DNA of 45,174 bases from Deltaproteobacteria bacterium (GCA_002687015.1 NYZB01000160.1:1-45174); one strand, 5' to 3'; counted from the first letter of the stretch, positions 1 through 8,340 are shown. Notes: generated by a model not told the origin, from the letters alone. Made by a program: numbers and translations.

Positions 1-251
1 TCCTCGATCAGGGAGGGCGAGTGCTCCGCAATCTGGGAGTAGAGCCGGGCCAGCAGGGCGTGCGAATGCCACACCTGGGGCGCACCCTTTCGCTCCCACT
101 TCTCGAAGGCCTCGGTGTGGTCGGCGGGCATCGGCGAGGAGTCCGCCTCGAGGATCGTCACGCGATGGCCGTCGGCCGTGAGCGCGAGGCCCACGCCGAG
201 GCCCGCGACGCTCCCACCCATGACGATGATGTTCTTGCTCTTGATGCTCAT
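1..251 (-). CDS. FAD-dependent oxidoreductase/monooxygenase, N-terminal part (runs off the left edge)
   Basis: Only the first 83 codons are present; the gene continues beyond base 1. The protein opens MSIKSKNIIVMGGSVAGLGV, a beta-strand followed by a GGSVAG dinucleotide-binding turn (a GxGxxG variant) and an acidic residue ending the second strand (VTILEAD), which is the FAD-binding Rossmann start of flavin monooxygenases and related hydroxylases. It begins 5 bases after the stop of the TetR gene on the same strand, so the two are almost certainly one operon and the regulator probably controls this enzyme. Substrate cannot be inferred from the fragment. Confidence 0.8.
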   Translation of the reverse strand, partial: MSIKSKNIIVMGGSVAGLGVGLALTADGHRVTILEADSSPMPADHTEAFEKWERKGAPQVWHSHALLARLYSQIAEHSPSLIE

Positions 252-256
252 GGTTC

Positions 257-886
257 TCAGCTCGTCTCCATCAGGCCGTGGAAGACCAGGTCGAAGTACT
301 GATCGCGGATCGCCTCGACGTCCAGCTCGTCGTCGCGAAACACGTTGCCGGAGAGGATCGCGCCCGCGGTGGAGAGCAGCATCGCGCTGGCCAGGCGCGG
401 ATCGACCCCCGGCCGGAAGCAACCGCTCTCCTGGCCGCGGCGGACGATCCCCTCCATGAGATCGGGGAAGCTGCGTCCGCGTTCCTGGGCCGCCGCGAGG
501 GCGTGAACGCTGGCAAAGAACTCGCGGATCATGGCGTGCATGACGTCGCTGTGGGCGACCAGGCGCTCGATCATGAAGCCCACCAGGGCTCGGAGCTCGG
601 CCACCGCATCGCTCGCGGGCCGACTCGGCTGGGCGGAGAAGTCCTCGGCGACCCGATTGCTGAACTCGTAGAGAAGGGCCGCCTTCGTTGGAAAGTGGTG
701 GAAGAAGGTGCCGCGGGCCACGTCGGCCGCGGTGCAGATGGCGTCCACGGTGACGCCATCGAAGCCCCGCCCGCGAAAGAGGGCCATGGCCGCGTCGTAG
801 ATCTCGCGCCGGGTGCGCTCCTTCTTGCGCTCACGTCGCGAGCGGGGCTCGCTGACGGCAGGCTCGGCCACGGGTGTCGCTCCCAT
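257..886 (-). CDS. TetR/AcrR family transcriptional regulator
   Basis: 209 aa. A basic N-terminus (SRRERKKERTRREIYDAAM) leads into a canonical TetR helix-turn-helix at about residues 25-72, with FDGVTVDAICTAADVARGTFFHHFPTKAAL as helices 2 to 4 read in two parts: FDGVTVDAICTAADV and ARGTFFHHFPTKAAL. The remaining ~135 residues are the variable ligand-binding and dimerisation domain. Family members are usually one-component repressors released by a small hydrophobic ligand. The gene leads an operon with the flavin oxidoreductase downstream and faces a truncated SDR gene across a 170-base gap that holds a sigma-70-like promoter and repeated AAACTAGA boxes. Ligand unknown. Confidence 0.92.
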   Translation of the reverse strand: MGATPVAEPAVSEPRSRRERKKERTRREIYDAAMALFRGRGFDGVTVDAICTAADVARGTFFHHFPTKAALLYEFSNRVAEDFSAQPSRPASDAVAELRALVGFMIERLVAHSDVMHAMIREFFASVHALAAAQERGRSFPDLMEGIVRRGQESGCFRPGVDPRLASAMLLSTAGAILSGNVFRDDELDVEAIRDQYFDLVFHGLMETS

Positions 887-903
887 TCTCGGTCTCGGCC
901 CAG

Positions 904-944
904 AAACTAGATTCTACTATAAAACTAGACCCTGGTGCAACCAG
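904..944 (-). promoter_or_regulatory. Promoter and candidate operator of the TetR gene
   Basis: Read on the minus strand there is a TTGCAC -35-like box (935-940) and a TAGAAT -10-like box (911-916) with an 18-base spacer, ending about 25 bases before the TetR start codon. The same stretch contains a direct repeat AAACTAGA at 904-911 and 922-929, and a CTGGT-GCA-ACCAG inverted repeat at 932-944 covering the -35 box. It is strikingly AT-rich against its surroundings. Autorepression by the TetR protein is the obvious inference, not shown. Confidence 0.55.
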
Positions 945-1057
945 ATCTCTCGGCGCACTCGAAACCGCCCTGCGAGGTCTCCGGAGAGCCTCGACTGCCG
1001 TCGCGGGACCGACCTGGAGACGCCTCCTCCCTCCCTGGCAGGCCCCAGATAGCTCCC

Positions 1058-1696
1058 ATGCTCCGCCGGCCCCTCCTGAGGCAAGAAGGGGAGGAGAAGG
1101 CGCCCGCAAGGCTGGTGGACCAGCTGGCGGACGAGAACCTGGCCGTCGACGTCCTGGTGAACAACGCCGGCCTCATGGAGGTCGGCGACTTCGCGAAGAT
1201 CGGCCTCGATGAGCATGAGCGGCTGGTCCAGCTGAACGTCGCCGTGCTGACCTCGCTCACCCGCCGGCTCCTGCCCGCCATGATCGAGCGCGGGCATGGC
1301 CGCATCCTGAACCTCGCGTCGACCTCCTCCTTCCAGCCCGTTCCTTCGATGGCCCTCTACGCGGCGAGCAAGGCCTTCGTTCTCTCCCTGTCCGAGGCCC
1401 TCTCCGAGGAGCTCTGGGGGACGGGTGTGACGGTCACGGCCCTGTGTCCCGGCATCACGAAGACGGACATGTACGATCGTGCGCAAGGCGAGCACCCGGT
1501 CGCGCGGAAGCTCCCGGGCCTTCTCCTCTCGGAGGTCCAGGACGTCGCCCGAGAAGGCTACGAGGCCTGCGTGGCAGGCCGGGCCGTGGTCGTACCGGGC
1601 CTTCCCAACCGGCTCCTGGCAAGCGCCGTGCAGCTCTATCCGCGCTGGCTCGTGCGCGGCGTTGGCGGCCTGGTCGGGCGCAGGTCGACGAAGTAG
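1058..1696 (+). pseudogene. 5'-truncated short-chain dehydrogenase/reductase (SDR) remnant
   Basis: From the ATG at 1058 the frame gives 212 aa, against roughly 250-270 for classical SDRs. What remains is good SDR sequence: NNAG at 35-38, the SxxS strand near 88-91, the catalytic pair Y101-x3-K105 (YAASK) and the PG strand (LCPGITKTDM). What is missing is the whole first Rossmann half, including the TGxxxGxG cofactor loop; no frame between the TetR promoter and 1110 encodes it. Without that loop NAD(P) binding is not expected. The frame is open further upstream (to about 935), but that extension has no SDR character. I read it as a deletion that fused the gene to the TetR promoter region. A short functional variant is less likely. 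Confidence 0.72.
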
Positions 1697-1732
1697 GGAC
1701 GCCCACAACCACGCGGGGCGCCGGAATCTCTC

Positions 1733-2119
1733 TCAGAGCGCAGCGATCAGACGCAGCGCATCCGTGTTCGTGAAGATCCCGACGAGCACGTCGCCGTCCG
1801 TCACGAGCGCGCTGCCCACCTTGCGCTCGATCATCGCCTTCGCGACCTCGACGATGGGCCTCATGGGATCGACGGTGAGCAGGTCCCTCGTGCACACGTC
1901 ACCGGCCACCAGGCCCTCGGTGGAAGCCTGACCCTTGAGCGCAAGCTCGTGCAGGTCCTCCCGCGAGAGGATCCCGTAGAGACGCGGACCGTCCATGACC
2001 GGTACGTGGTGGCAGCGCTGCTCCCGCATGTGGCGCACGGCCGCACTCAAGGGCTCGCGGCGGTCCATCTCCGCGGGCAGATGACTCATGCACTCCCGAA
2101 CGGGAATCGTCTTGCGCAT
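1733..2119 (-). CDS. CBS-domain pair protein
   Basis: 128 aa made of two CBS motifs: one at about residues 8-60 (PVRECMSHLPAEMDRREPLS, then HHVPVMDGPRLYGILSREDL) and one at about 70-125 (DVCTRDLLTVDPMRPIVEVA, then GSALVTDGDVLVGIFTNTD). Stand-alone CBS pairs bind adenosine nucleotides or related ligands and tune partner proteins. The start at 2119 is supported by a GGAGG Shine-Dalgarno sequence 6-7 bases upstream. It is divergent from the selenoprotein gene across about 210 bases. No catalytic domain is present, and the partner is unknown. Confidence 0.9.
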   Translation of the reverse strand: MRKTIPVRECMSHLPAEMDRREPLSAAVRHMREQRCHHVPVMDGPRLYGILSREDLHELALKGQASTEGLVAGDVCTRDLLTVDPMRPIVEVAKAMIERKVGSALVTDGDVLVGIFTNTDALRLIAAL

Positions 2120-2329
2120 GGTGGGCCTCCGTTGCCGTGCTCGCGATCGGCCGCCGTGGAATCCCCTGCCCCGAGGTGGGATCGCGATGGACCAGCATGC
2201 CACCGGCCCCCCGCCCGGCGCTACTCGGGGCGGCGATCGCCGATCCAGGACCCTTCCGGCTCGCGACCCCCACCGCGATGGCGCATCCTCTCTTCCGGGA
2301 TCCGAACCGCGTTCACAGAGGAGATCGCC

Positions 2330-3124
2330 ATGGGTGACGCCGCGAACCTCGAGACCTGGGCACCGAGCTTCGAGCAATGGAAGACCGAAGCCCTCCCCAG
2401 GATCGCCGAGGGAAAGACCAGGGAAGCCTTCGGCAGCTACCCCTGGTTCCAGACCGAGGGCGACCCCTTCGCCCGGCTGGCGAAGCCCGTCTCGGAAACC
2501 CGCTTCGGCCTGATCACCACAGGCGGCTACTCCATCTCGGGCGAGCAGGAGCCCATGAAGCCCGTCCCCAACTTCGGCGGCGACACTCCCCAGCTCCGCG
2601 AGATCCCGATCGACGTGGACCGCTCGAAGCTCGAGATCAACCATCCCGGCTACGACCACCGGTTCGCGGAGGAGGACATCAACGTCAACCTCCCCCTCGA
2701 CCGGCTCCGAGAGCTGGCCGAAGCCGGGGAGATCGGGTCGATCGCAGCGACCACCCACGTGCTGATGGGTCTGGTGGTCGACGTCGCACCGCTGCTCCGC
2801 GAGACCGTCCCGATGCTGGTCGAGAAGCTCCGCGCGGAGGATGTCGAGGCCGTCCTTCTCGTCCCCTCTTGACCGGTTTGCCATCAGACCGTGAGTCTGA
2901 TCGCACGTGGCCTCGAGGAGGCGGGCTTCCCGACAGCGCTGGTCTCGGTCATGCCGCCCCTGTCCAGCGCCGCGCGACCGCCGCGGCAGGTGATCCGCAA
3001 GCTCAACATCGGCGCCACGGTCGGACGGCCCGGCGACGCGAGCACCCAGCTCGACACGCTCAGGAAGATGATCGACCTGACCGCGAATGCCGAGGCCTTT
3101 GGAGCCGTGGCGTCCCTGGCCTAG
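2330..3124 (+). CDS. GrdB/PrdB-like selenoprotein with in-frame UGA (selenocysteine at residue 181)
   Basis: Reading the TGA at 2870-2872 as selenocysteine gives one continuous 264-aa frame ending at TAG 3122-3124. The ATG at 2330 has an AGAGGAG ribosome site at 2317-2323. The Sec lies in a redox motif U181-P-V-C184-H-Q after a hydrophobic strand (EAVLLVPS) and before an amphipathic helix and ARGLEEAGFPTALVSVM. That arrangement matches the Sec site of the glycine/sarcosine/betaine reductase protein B and D-proline reductase PrdB family (strand, UxxC, helix, EraGiP strand). The protein is much shorter than classical GrdB (~435 aa), so the substrate is not predicted; a thiol or selenol redox role is likely. 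A bacterial SECIS hairpin follows the UGA directly, and SelD is encoded about 3 kb downstream. Ending at 2872 would leave 180 residues and strand an in-frame conserved C-terminal half. Confidence 0.9.
2879..2905 (+). promoter_or_regulatory. Bacterial SECIS element (selenocysteine insertion hairpin)
   Basis: Immediately after the UGA at 2870-2872 there is a perfect 7-bp stem, ATCAGAC (2883-2889) with GTCTGAT (2895-2901), closing a 5-base loop CGTGA (2890-2894). Three more pairs (2879-2881 with 2903-2905) extend it below one C-C mismatch. Bacterial SECIS elements bound by SelB carry a small apical loop with a G in its first two positions, about 16-37 bases after the UGA. Here the loop starts 17 bases after the codon and its second base is G, so every rule is met. 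Confidence 0.88.
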
Positions 3125-3185
3125 GAGGCAGGGACGCCCCCAACGAAGCCGACTTCGAGATGGAGAGGAGCGCCCCTTGGGTGCC

Positions 3186-4409
3186 ATGCCCGCGTTCGAG
3201 CTGCTGGATCCGCAGGTCGTCGACGACCCCTACCCCTTCTACGCGCACCTGCTCGAGCACTCGCCGCTCTACGAGGTACCGGGGACCGATGTCCGGCTCG
3301 TCGCCAGGGGAGACCTGATCGAGGAGGTTCTTGCGCGTCACGAGGAGTTCTCGTCGAACCTGACGGGTGTCATCGTCACCGGCCCGACGGGAGCCCCGGA
3401 GGTCTTCGACATGACCCGCTTCGGGGGGGCCGTCGATGCCATCGCCAACGCGGACGAGCCCTCCCACGGGCTGCACCGCTCACTCCTGCTTCCCTACGTG
3501 ACGCCCCGGGCCGTGGCGTCGTTGGAAGAGGAGCTGCGTAGCTGGACCGTGGAGCTGATCGAGCCGTGGCTCGAAGCCGGGGGCGGCGACTGGATCGATG
3601 CGGTGGCGAACCCGCTGCCGACCCGTGCGATGGCAAGAGCGGTGGGCTTGCCCCTCGAGGACGCCGACCGCCTTCTCGTCTGGGCGATGCGCGGTACCGA
3701 GATCCTGGCCGGCACGACGACGCTGGAGCGCATGGGCGAGGTCGGCGCTGCGACGGCGGAGCTGGTCGCCTATCTGGGCAAGCAGCTGCAAGGAGCGCTG
3801 GCCGCGTGCGACACGGAGCCCGCGGCCGACATGATCGGGAGCCTCGCCCGCGCCGTCAGGGAGGGGGCTCTCGCCGAGCGCGACGCCGTCTCGATCCTGG
3901 TGGTGCTGGCGGGGGCGGGGGGCGAGTCGACCTCCAGCATGACGGGCAACGCCGCGCGGATCCTCGCGGAGCAGGAGGCCCTGCAGGAGCAGCTGCGGGC
4001 GGACCCGAGCCTGATCCCGGCCTTCGTCGAAGAGGTGGTGCGCACGGAGACCCCCTTCCGCGGCCACTACCGCGCGGTGAAGCGCGAGACGCAGCTCGCG
4101 GGAGAGACACTGCCCGCGGGTTCGCACCTCCTGCTGCTCTGGGCGGCCGCCAATCGCGATCCCGAGGTCTTCCCACGACCCGAACGGATCGATCTGCAGC
4201 GCCCGAACCTGCGCGCCCATCTGGGCTTCGGGAAGGGTCTGCACTTCTGCGCGGGCGCAAGGCTGGCGCGGCTCGAGGGACGCGTGATCCTCGAAGAGCT
4301 GCTGGGCCGCACCCGTTCCCTGCGGCTCGACGAGCGGCGCCCTCCGGAATACGTGCCCAGCATCTTCGTGCGGCGCCACGCGCACCTGGACCTCCGCACC
4401 GAGAGCTGA
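3186..4409 (+). CDS. Cytochrome P450
   Basis: 407 aa, the usual length of soluble bacterial class I P450s. All landmarks are present: the I-helix oxygen-activation motif AGGES (244-248), the K-helix E283-x-x-R286, and the heme-binding loop FGKGLHFCAG with the axial thiolate Cys355. No membrane anchor is seen, so it is cytosolic and needs separate ferredoxin and reductase partners; the 7Fe ferredoxin gene at 15908 is not adjacent, so no partner is assigned. It starts 61 bases after the selenoprotein gene on the same strand and may be co-transcribed. A GGAG site at 3167-3170 is 15 bases from this ATG but only 6 from an in-frame TTG at 3177, so the start may be three codons earlier. Confidence 0.95.
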   Translation: MPAFELLDPQVVDDPYPFYAHLLEHSPLYEVPGTDVRLVARGDLIEEVLARHEEFSSNLTGVIVTGPTGAPEVFDMTRFGGAVDAIANADEPSHGLHRSLLLPYVTPRAVASLEEELRSWTVELIEPWLEAGGGDWIDAVANPLPTRAMARAVGLPLEDADRLLVWAMRGTEILAGTTTLERMGEVGAATAELVAYLGKQLQGALAACDTEPAADMIGSLARAVREGALAERDAVSILVVLAGAGGESTSSMTGNAARILAEQEALQEQLRADPSLIPAFVEEVVRTETPFRGHYRAVKRETQLAGETLPAGSHLLLLWAAANRDPEVFPRPERIDLQRPNLRAHLGFGKGLHFCAGARLARLEGRVILEELLGRTRSLRLDERRPPEYVPSIFVRRHAHLDLRTES

Positions 4410-4416
4410 AGGGCGC

Positions 4417-6060
4417 CTAGGGGCCTGCGGATCCCAGCCCCGGCAGGAGCTCGTCGCGATGCCGGTCGATCTCCTCGGCCATCACCCGGTGCCCGAAGCT
4501 GGTGAGATGGACGCGGTCCCACCACAAGAAGCCCTCGTCACGCCGGGCCCGAAGGGCAGCGTGCAGGTCGAGGAGCAGCGTGTCCGTTTCCTCCGCCACC
4601 TGGCGCATGGCCCGGTGACGCTCCCGCAGCCCGGCCAGGCTGTCCTCGCCGCGGGCCTCCTCGGTATTGGGCTCGAGGACCAGGGCGGTGCGGATCCCCC
4701 GCGCGCGGTTGAAAGCGATGATCTCCCTCAGCTCGTCGGCCAGCTGCTGGGGATCCCGGTCGTTGTTTCCGAGATCGATGACGACCAGCTCCGGTGCCCA
4801 GGCGCTCCACTCGTCGACCCAGAGCGGGCGGATCTGATGGGCCTGGAAGGCCGGGATGCCCGTGTTGATGGCTTCGACCCGCCCCCCGGGCCCCGCGGCC
4901 CCGGTCCACATCTCTTCGAGACGACGCACCCAGGTATCCTCCGGCCGCGCGGCGCCGGAGCCCCAGGTCTGTGAGCTCCCGAGAAACACCACCCGGCGGG
5001 TTCCGGTCGGCGCCGGCCCGGGAGGATGGGTGCTCGCCAATCGCGGGATGATCTGCCCCTCGTACTCGATGCGATTGGGGTAGTCCGCGAAGTCGGGGTC
5101 GTCGGGGTGGAGCTTGCCGAAATAGATCCACTCGGCCGCGAAGAAGAGGCCCGCGAGCAGGGCGAGCAGCAGGTGCACGCCCAGCAGCAGGGCCGGCGCA
5201 CGCACCTCACCCCGTTGGCGGGTGCGGCGGGTGATCGCGAGGACGAGCAGGTCGATCAGGAGGACCGCTGCGGCCCACGCGAGGGCGACCCTTCCCTGGC
5301 TCCTGCGGTTGCGGAAGTCCTCCAGGAGGTAGGCGCCCGAGCTCTCGGCCACCTCGAGGTCGTCGACCCAGGTCTTGCGACTGCTCGTGCTGCGCAGGGC
5401 GATCTGGACGGGTCCGGCGGGCCCCCCGCATCGCCCGAGGTCCTGCCCGTCGAGCTCCGCCCGCAGGGTCGCGCCCTCCCGACGCCAGCGGAGATCGTGC
5501 CAGCCGTCGTCCAGGCCCTCCCCTTGCGGCAAGGGGCGCACGCGAAGGAAGCGCCCCGATGCGGCGACGCGCAGGCATGCCGAGGGAAGGCCGCGGCTCC
5601 GGCTGAGGCGCACCGCGTCGAAGCCCTCTTCGTCGCTTCCGAGCAGGAGGCTGAGGGTGCCGGCATCGACCAGCCGCGCGCGCAGGCGGACCTCCACCGG
5701 CTCGACCCTGCGCTTCATGCGGAGCTCGTGGTGCCCGTGCCAGGCTCCCAGGTCGAGACGCTCACGGAAGAGCGCGGTGCGGGTCGTCACGAAGGAGACG
5801 GCGCCGAGGATGCCATGGGAGAGGCCGACCTTGGCGCTCTCCCAACGGCCGCCCGCATGCAGGGTGTTGCCGAGCTGCAAGGTGGTGCGCGTGGCCAGGC
5901 CGACGACCAGGCCGACGAGGAGCACCTGGACGATCCAGAAGGCGGGGCCCGGGCCCGAAGATCTGATCCCTTCCCGGGTCCCCTCACGACTCGCCCGAGA
6001 GGGCGGTTCCGCCCTCGGCGCGCGGAAGCACCGAGCCGATGCGGGCTGCCCGTGGGTCAC
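4417..6060 (-). CDS. Membrane-anchored SGNH/GDSL-type hydrolase
   Basis: 547 aa. An N-terminal hydrophobic helix (about 42-60, FWIVQVLLVGLVVGL) is followed by a ~190-residue beta-rich region, then two more helices (about 255-320). The C-terminal ~230 residues are an SGNH hydrolase: FLGSSQTWGSG carries the nucleophile Ser (block I, GSS instead of GDS), LGNND is block III, and DRVHLTSFGH supplies the catalytic Asp and His of block V. Such enzymes are esterases, lipases or carbohydrate deacetylases; a cell-envelope substrate is likely from the topology. The GTG at 6060 lies inside the 3' end of selD (77-base overlap) and no candidate start has a good ribosome site, so the true start is uncertain. 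Confidence 0.82.
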   Translation of the reverse strand: MTHGQPASARCFRAPRAEPPSRASREGTREGIRSSGPGPAFWIVQVLLVGLVVGLATRTTLQLGNTLHAGGRWESAKVGLSHGILGAVSFVTTRTALFRERLDLGAWHGHHELRMKRRVEPVEVRLRARLVDAGTLSLLLGSDEEGFDAVRLSRSRGLPSACLRVAASGRFLRVRPLPQGEGLDDGWHDLRWRREGATLRAELDGQDLGRCGGPAGPVQIALRSTSSRKTWVDDLEVAESSGAYLLEDFRNRRSQGRVALAWAAAVLLIDLLVLAITRRTRQRGEVRAPALLLGVHLLLALLAGLFFAAEWIYFGKLHPDDPDFADYPNRIEYEGQIIPRLASTHPPGPAPTGTRRVVFLGSSQTWGSGAARPEDTWVRRLEEMWTGAAGPGGRVEAINTGIPAFQAHQIRPLWVDEWSAWAPELVVIDLGNNDRDPQQLADELREIIAFNRARGIRTALVLEPNTEEARGEDSLAGLRERHRAMRQVAEETDTLLLDLHAALRARRDEGFLWWDRVHLTSFGHRVMAEEIDRHRDELLPGLGSAGP

Positions 6061-8200
6061 CGCCCCGGTGCAGTGCGGCCAGCGCCTCGTCCGCGCGCTC
6101 GGGCGAAAAGGCGATCAGCAGGCCTCCCGAGGTCTGCGGATCGAAGAGAAGCTCCGCCGCCGGCTCCGAGCCGTGGCCCCGCCAGGCAATGCCCTTGCGC
6201 CCCTCGGCGTTCTGCTCGTGGTAGTGGCTGCGCTGCCCCTGCGAGAGCAGCTCCAGCGCCCCGGGAAGGCTCGGCAGGCTCCCGAGCTGGAGGACGGCGC
6301 CCTGCCCGGCCGCCCCGAGCATCTCGCCCAGGTGCCCCGCCAGGCCGAAGCCCGACACGTCCGTGGCCGCGCGCGCGCCGCAGCGCAGAGCCACCTCCCC
6401 AGCGTGACGGTTGTCGTGGGCCATGTGGGCCAGCGCCGCTTCGAGCCAGACGCCACGCGCCCGGCCCTGCATGTCGGCCGCCAGCACGACGCCGGTTCCG
6501 AGGGGTGCCGTGAGGATCAGTGCGTCGCCCGGGACGAGTCGACCCAGGGGCAGCGGTGCGCCCTCTGCGTCCCCCGTGATGGCGAGCCCGACGAAGAGCT
6601 CGAGGCCCACAGTCGAATGCCCCCCGACCAGGGTCACCGCCAGTGGGTCGAGAGCGGCGCGAAGACCCGCGAGGACCTGGTAGAGGGTCTCCTCGGCCCG
6701 CTCGGCCGGCTCGTCGGGCACGGTCACCATGGCGAGGGCGTGGCGAGGCCGGCCGCCCTTCGCATACACGTCGCTCAAGGCGTTGATCGCGGCGACCCGC
6801 CCGACCCACCATGGATCGTCGGTGAAGGCGCGGAATCCGTCGACGGTGGCCAGCACCACATCACCGGCCGGCGTGCGGAAGGCCGCCGCATCGTCGGGCT
6901 GGTCGAGGCCGAGCACGACACTCGGGTCCGGCACCGGTGTCTCCAGCCTGGCCAGCGCACGCTCCAGGGGTGAAGCGCCGATCTTTGCGGCGCAGCCACC
7001 GCAGGGCATCTCCTCCATGCCCATGTCCTCCGGCGTGGGGAACTCCGGGGCGAGCTCGCCACGCGGACCGAGCACCTGGAAGCGGGCCATGAAGCGCCGA
7101 TCGATCCAGTCCTTGAGCCGCCACACGGCGGTGCCCTCGGCCGCGAGCCCCCACTTTCCACCCAACGCGCGGCGCCCTCCCAGGTTGAGGAGCGCGAGGA
7201 AGTCACGCTGGGGGCGCGCGGCCCGGAGCCTGCCTCCGGCGAGGCGGGCGCGGAGGTTCTCGTCGAGCACCGGACCAGCGCGGACCGCATAGACCCCGGC
7301 CTTCGTGACCCAGGGGTGGTCGACGGGCGCTGCGCAATCGCCCACCGCGAACAGGTCCTCCTGGCCCTCGACCTGGTAGGTCCTGGTCGTGCGAACGAAG
7401 CCGCCCTCGTCCTTGGGGAGGTCCGAGCTCTCGATCACGGCCACGGGGGCCGCTCCAGTGGCCCAGACCACGAGGTCGACCCCCTCCTTCTCTCCGTCCC
7501 CGAAGACCAGGGCCCGGGCCTCGACCCGCGAGACCCGCCGGCCTCCGAGGACGCGGATGCCCCGGTCGGCGAGCGCCCTCTCGGCGCGGCGGCGCAGACC
7601 CGCCCCACTGCCCGGGAGGATGGCTTCAGTGTCATTCACGAGGCTGAGGACGGGGGAGCAACCGGCTGCGCGGAGCCGGGCGTCGAGTGTGAAGGCCAGC
7701 TCGACCCCGGCGGCCCCCCCGCCGACCAGGGCGACTCGCGGTGCTTCGGGTAGCGAAGTGGCGAGCTGGTCCAGGCGATCTACGAAGGCGCGGATCGGGC
7801 GGGTCGGCAGGGTGTGATCGAGGACGCCGGGCAGGTCGAGGCCCCGGACGGTGGAGCCCACGTCCAGGCTCGCCACGTCGTAGCCGATCGGGGCGCGACC
7901 CTCGAGCTCGATGCGCTTGCGCTCGGGCACGAGTCGGGTCGCGGCTGCGAGGATCACCCGGGCCCGGGCGCGCCGCGCCAGGGGAACGAGATCGATCTGG
8001 AGCTGCTCGGGCGCGTAGTCGCCCGCCACGAAGCCCGGGACCATGCCCGAGTAGATCGCTTCGCATCGGTCGACCACGACGCTCAGGCGCACGCCCGGAA
8101 GCGGTTTCATCATCCAGCGCCGGAGCACCTGGGCGTGGGCGTGTCCGCCGCCGACCAGCACCAGATCTGCGCTGGGCGGCTGGGCCGGGAAGACGCTCAT
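5984..8200 (-). CDS. selD: Selenide, water dikinase SelD fused to an N-terminal NADH-dehydrogenase-like flavoprotein
   Basis: 738 aa in two parts. Residues 1 to about 385 are a pyridine-nucleotide-disulfide oxidoreductase: FAD motif LVLVGGGHAHA (14-22), NAD(P) motif VALVGGGAAGVELA (156-169), FAD-ribityl motif DLFAVGDCA (282-290). Residues from about 395 are SelD: CGGCAAKIG puts the catalytic Cys403 and Lys406 in the CxxK arrangement, followed by LDQPDDAAAF (metal-binding Asp), NALSDVYAKGG and VGGHST. SelD makes selenophosphate from selenide and ATP for Sec-tRNA and selenouridine. The fused flavoprotein is known from other bacteria and is thought to deliver or reduce selenium. It supports real selenocysteine use by the selenoprotein nearby. 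SelA, SelB and tRNA-Sec are not in this window. Confidence 0.95.
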   Translation of the reverse strand: MSVFPAQPPSADLVLVGGGHAHAQVLRRWMMKPLPGVRLSVVVDRCEAIYSGMVPGFVAGDYAPEQLQIDLVPLARRARARVILAAATRLVPERKRIELEGRAPIGYDVASLDVGSTVRGLDLPGVLDHTLPTRPIRAFVDRLDQLATSLPEAPRVALVGGGAAGVELAFTLDARLRAAGCSPVLSLVNDTEAILPGSGAGLRRRAERALADRGIRVLGGRRVSRVEARALVFGDGEKEGVDLVVWATGAAPVAVIESSDLPKDEGGFVRTTRTYQVEGQEDLFAVGDCAAPVDHPWVTKAGVYAVRAGPVLDENLRARLAGGRLRAARPQRDFLALLNLGGRRALGGKWGLAAEGTAVWRLKDWIDRRFMARFQVLGPRGELAPEFPTPEDMGMEEMPCGGCAAKIGASPLERALARLETPVPDPSVVLGLDQPDDAAAFRTPAGDVVLATVDGFRAFTDDPWWVGRVAAINALSDVYAKGGRPRHALAMVTVPDEPAERAEETLYQVLAGLRAALDPLAVTLVGGHSTVGLELFVGLAITGDAEGAPLPLGRLVPGDALILTAPLGTGVVLAADMQGRARGVWLEAALAHMAHDNRHAGEVALRCGARAATDVSGFGLAGHLGEMLGAAGQGAVLQLGSLPSLPGALELLSQGQRSHYHEQNAEGRKGIAWRGHGSEPAAELLFDPQTSGGLLIAFSPERADEALAALHRGGDPRAARIGSVLPRAEGGTALSGES

Positions 8201-8340
8201 GCCGGGCCCGCGCCCCAGGGACGGCTTGCGGGATCGAGAGGGAGAGAGGCACCGCTCGGCATGGGGGCAAGAGGTAGCGAACGTGGACGCTTCGCGGTGG
8301 CGCCGGTAGCCTGCCCACGCTTCGCGCAGAGGGAGAATCC

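Noticed and set aside
2330-2872. A 180-residue protein ending at TGA 2870
   Set aside because: The same frame continues with conserved sequence and a SECIS follows, so the UGA is read as selenocysteine.
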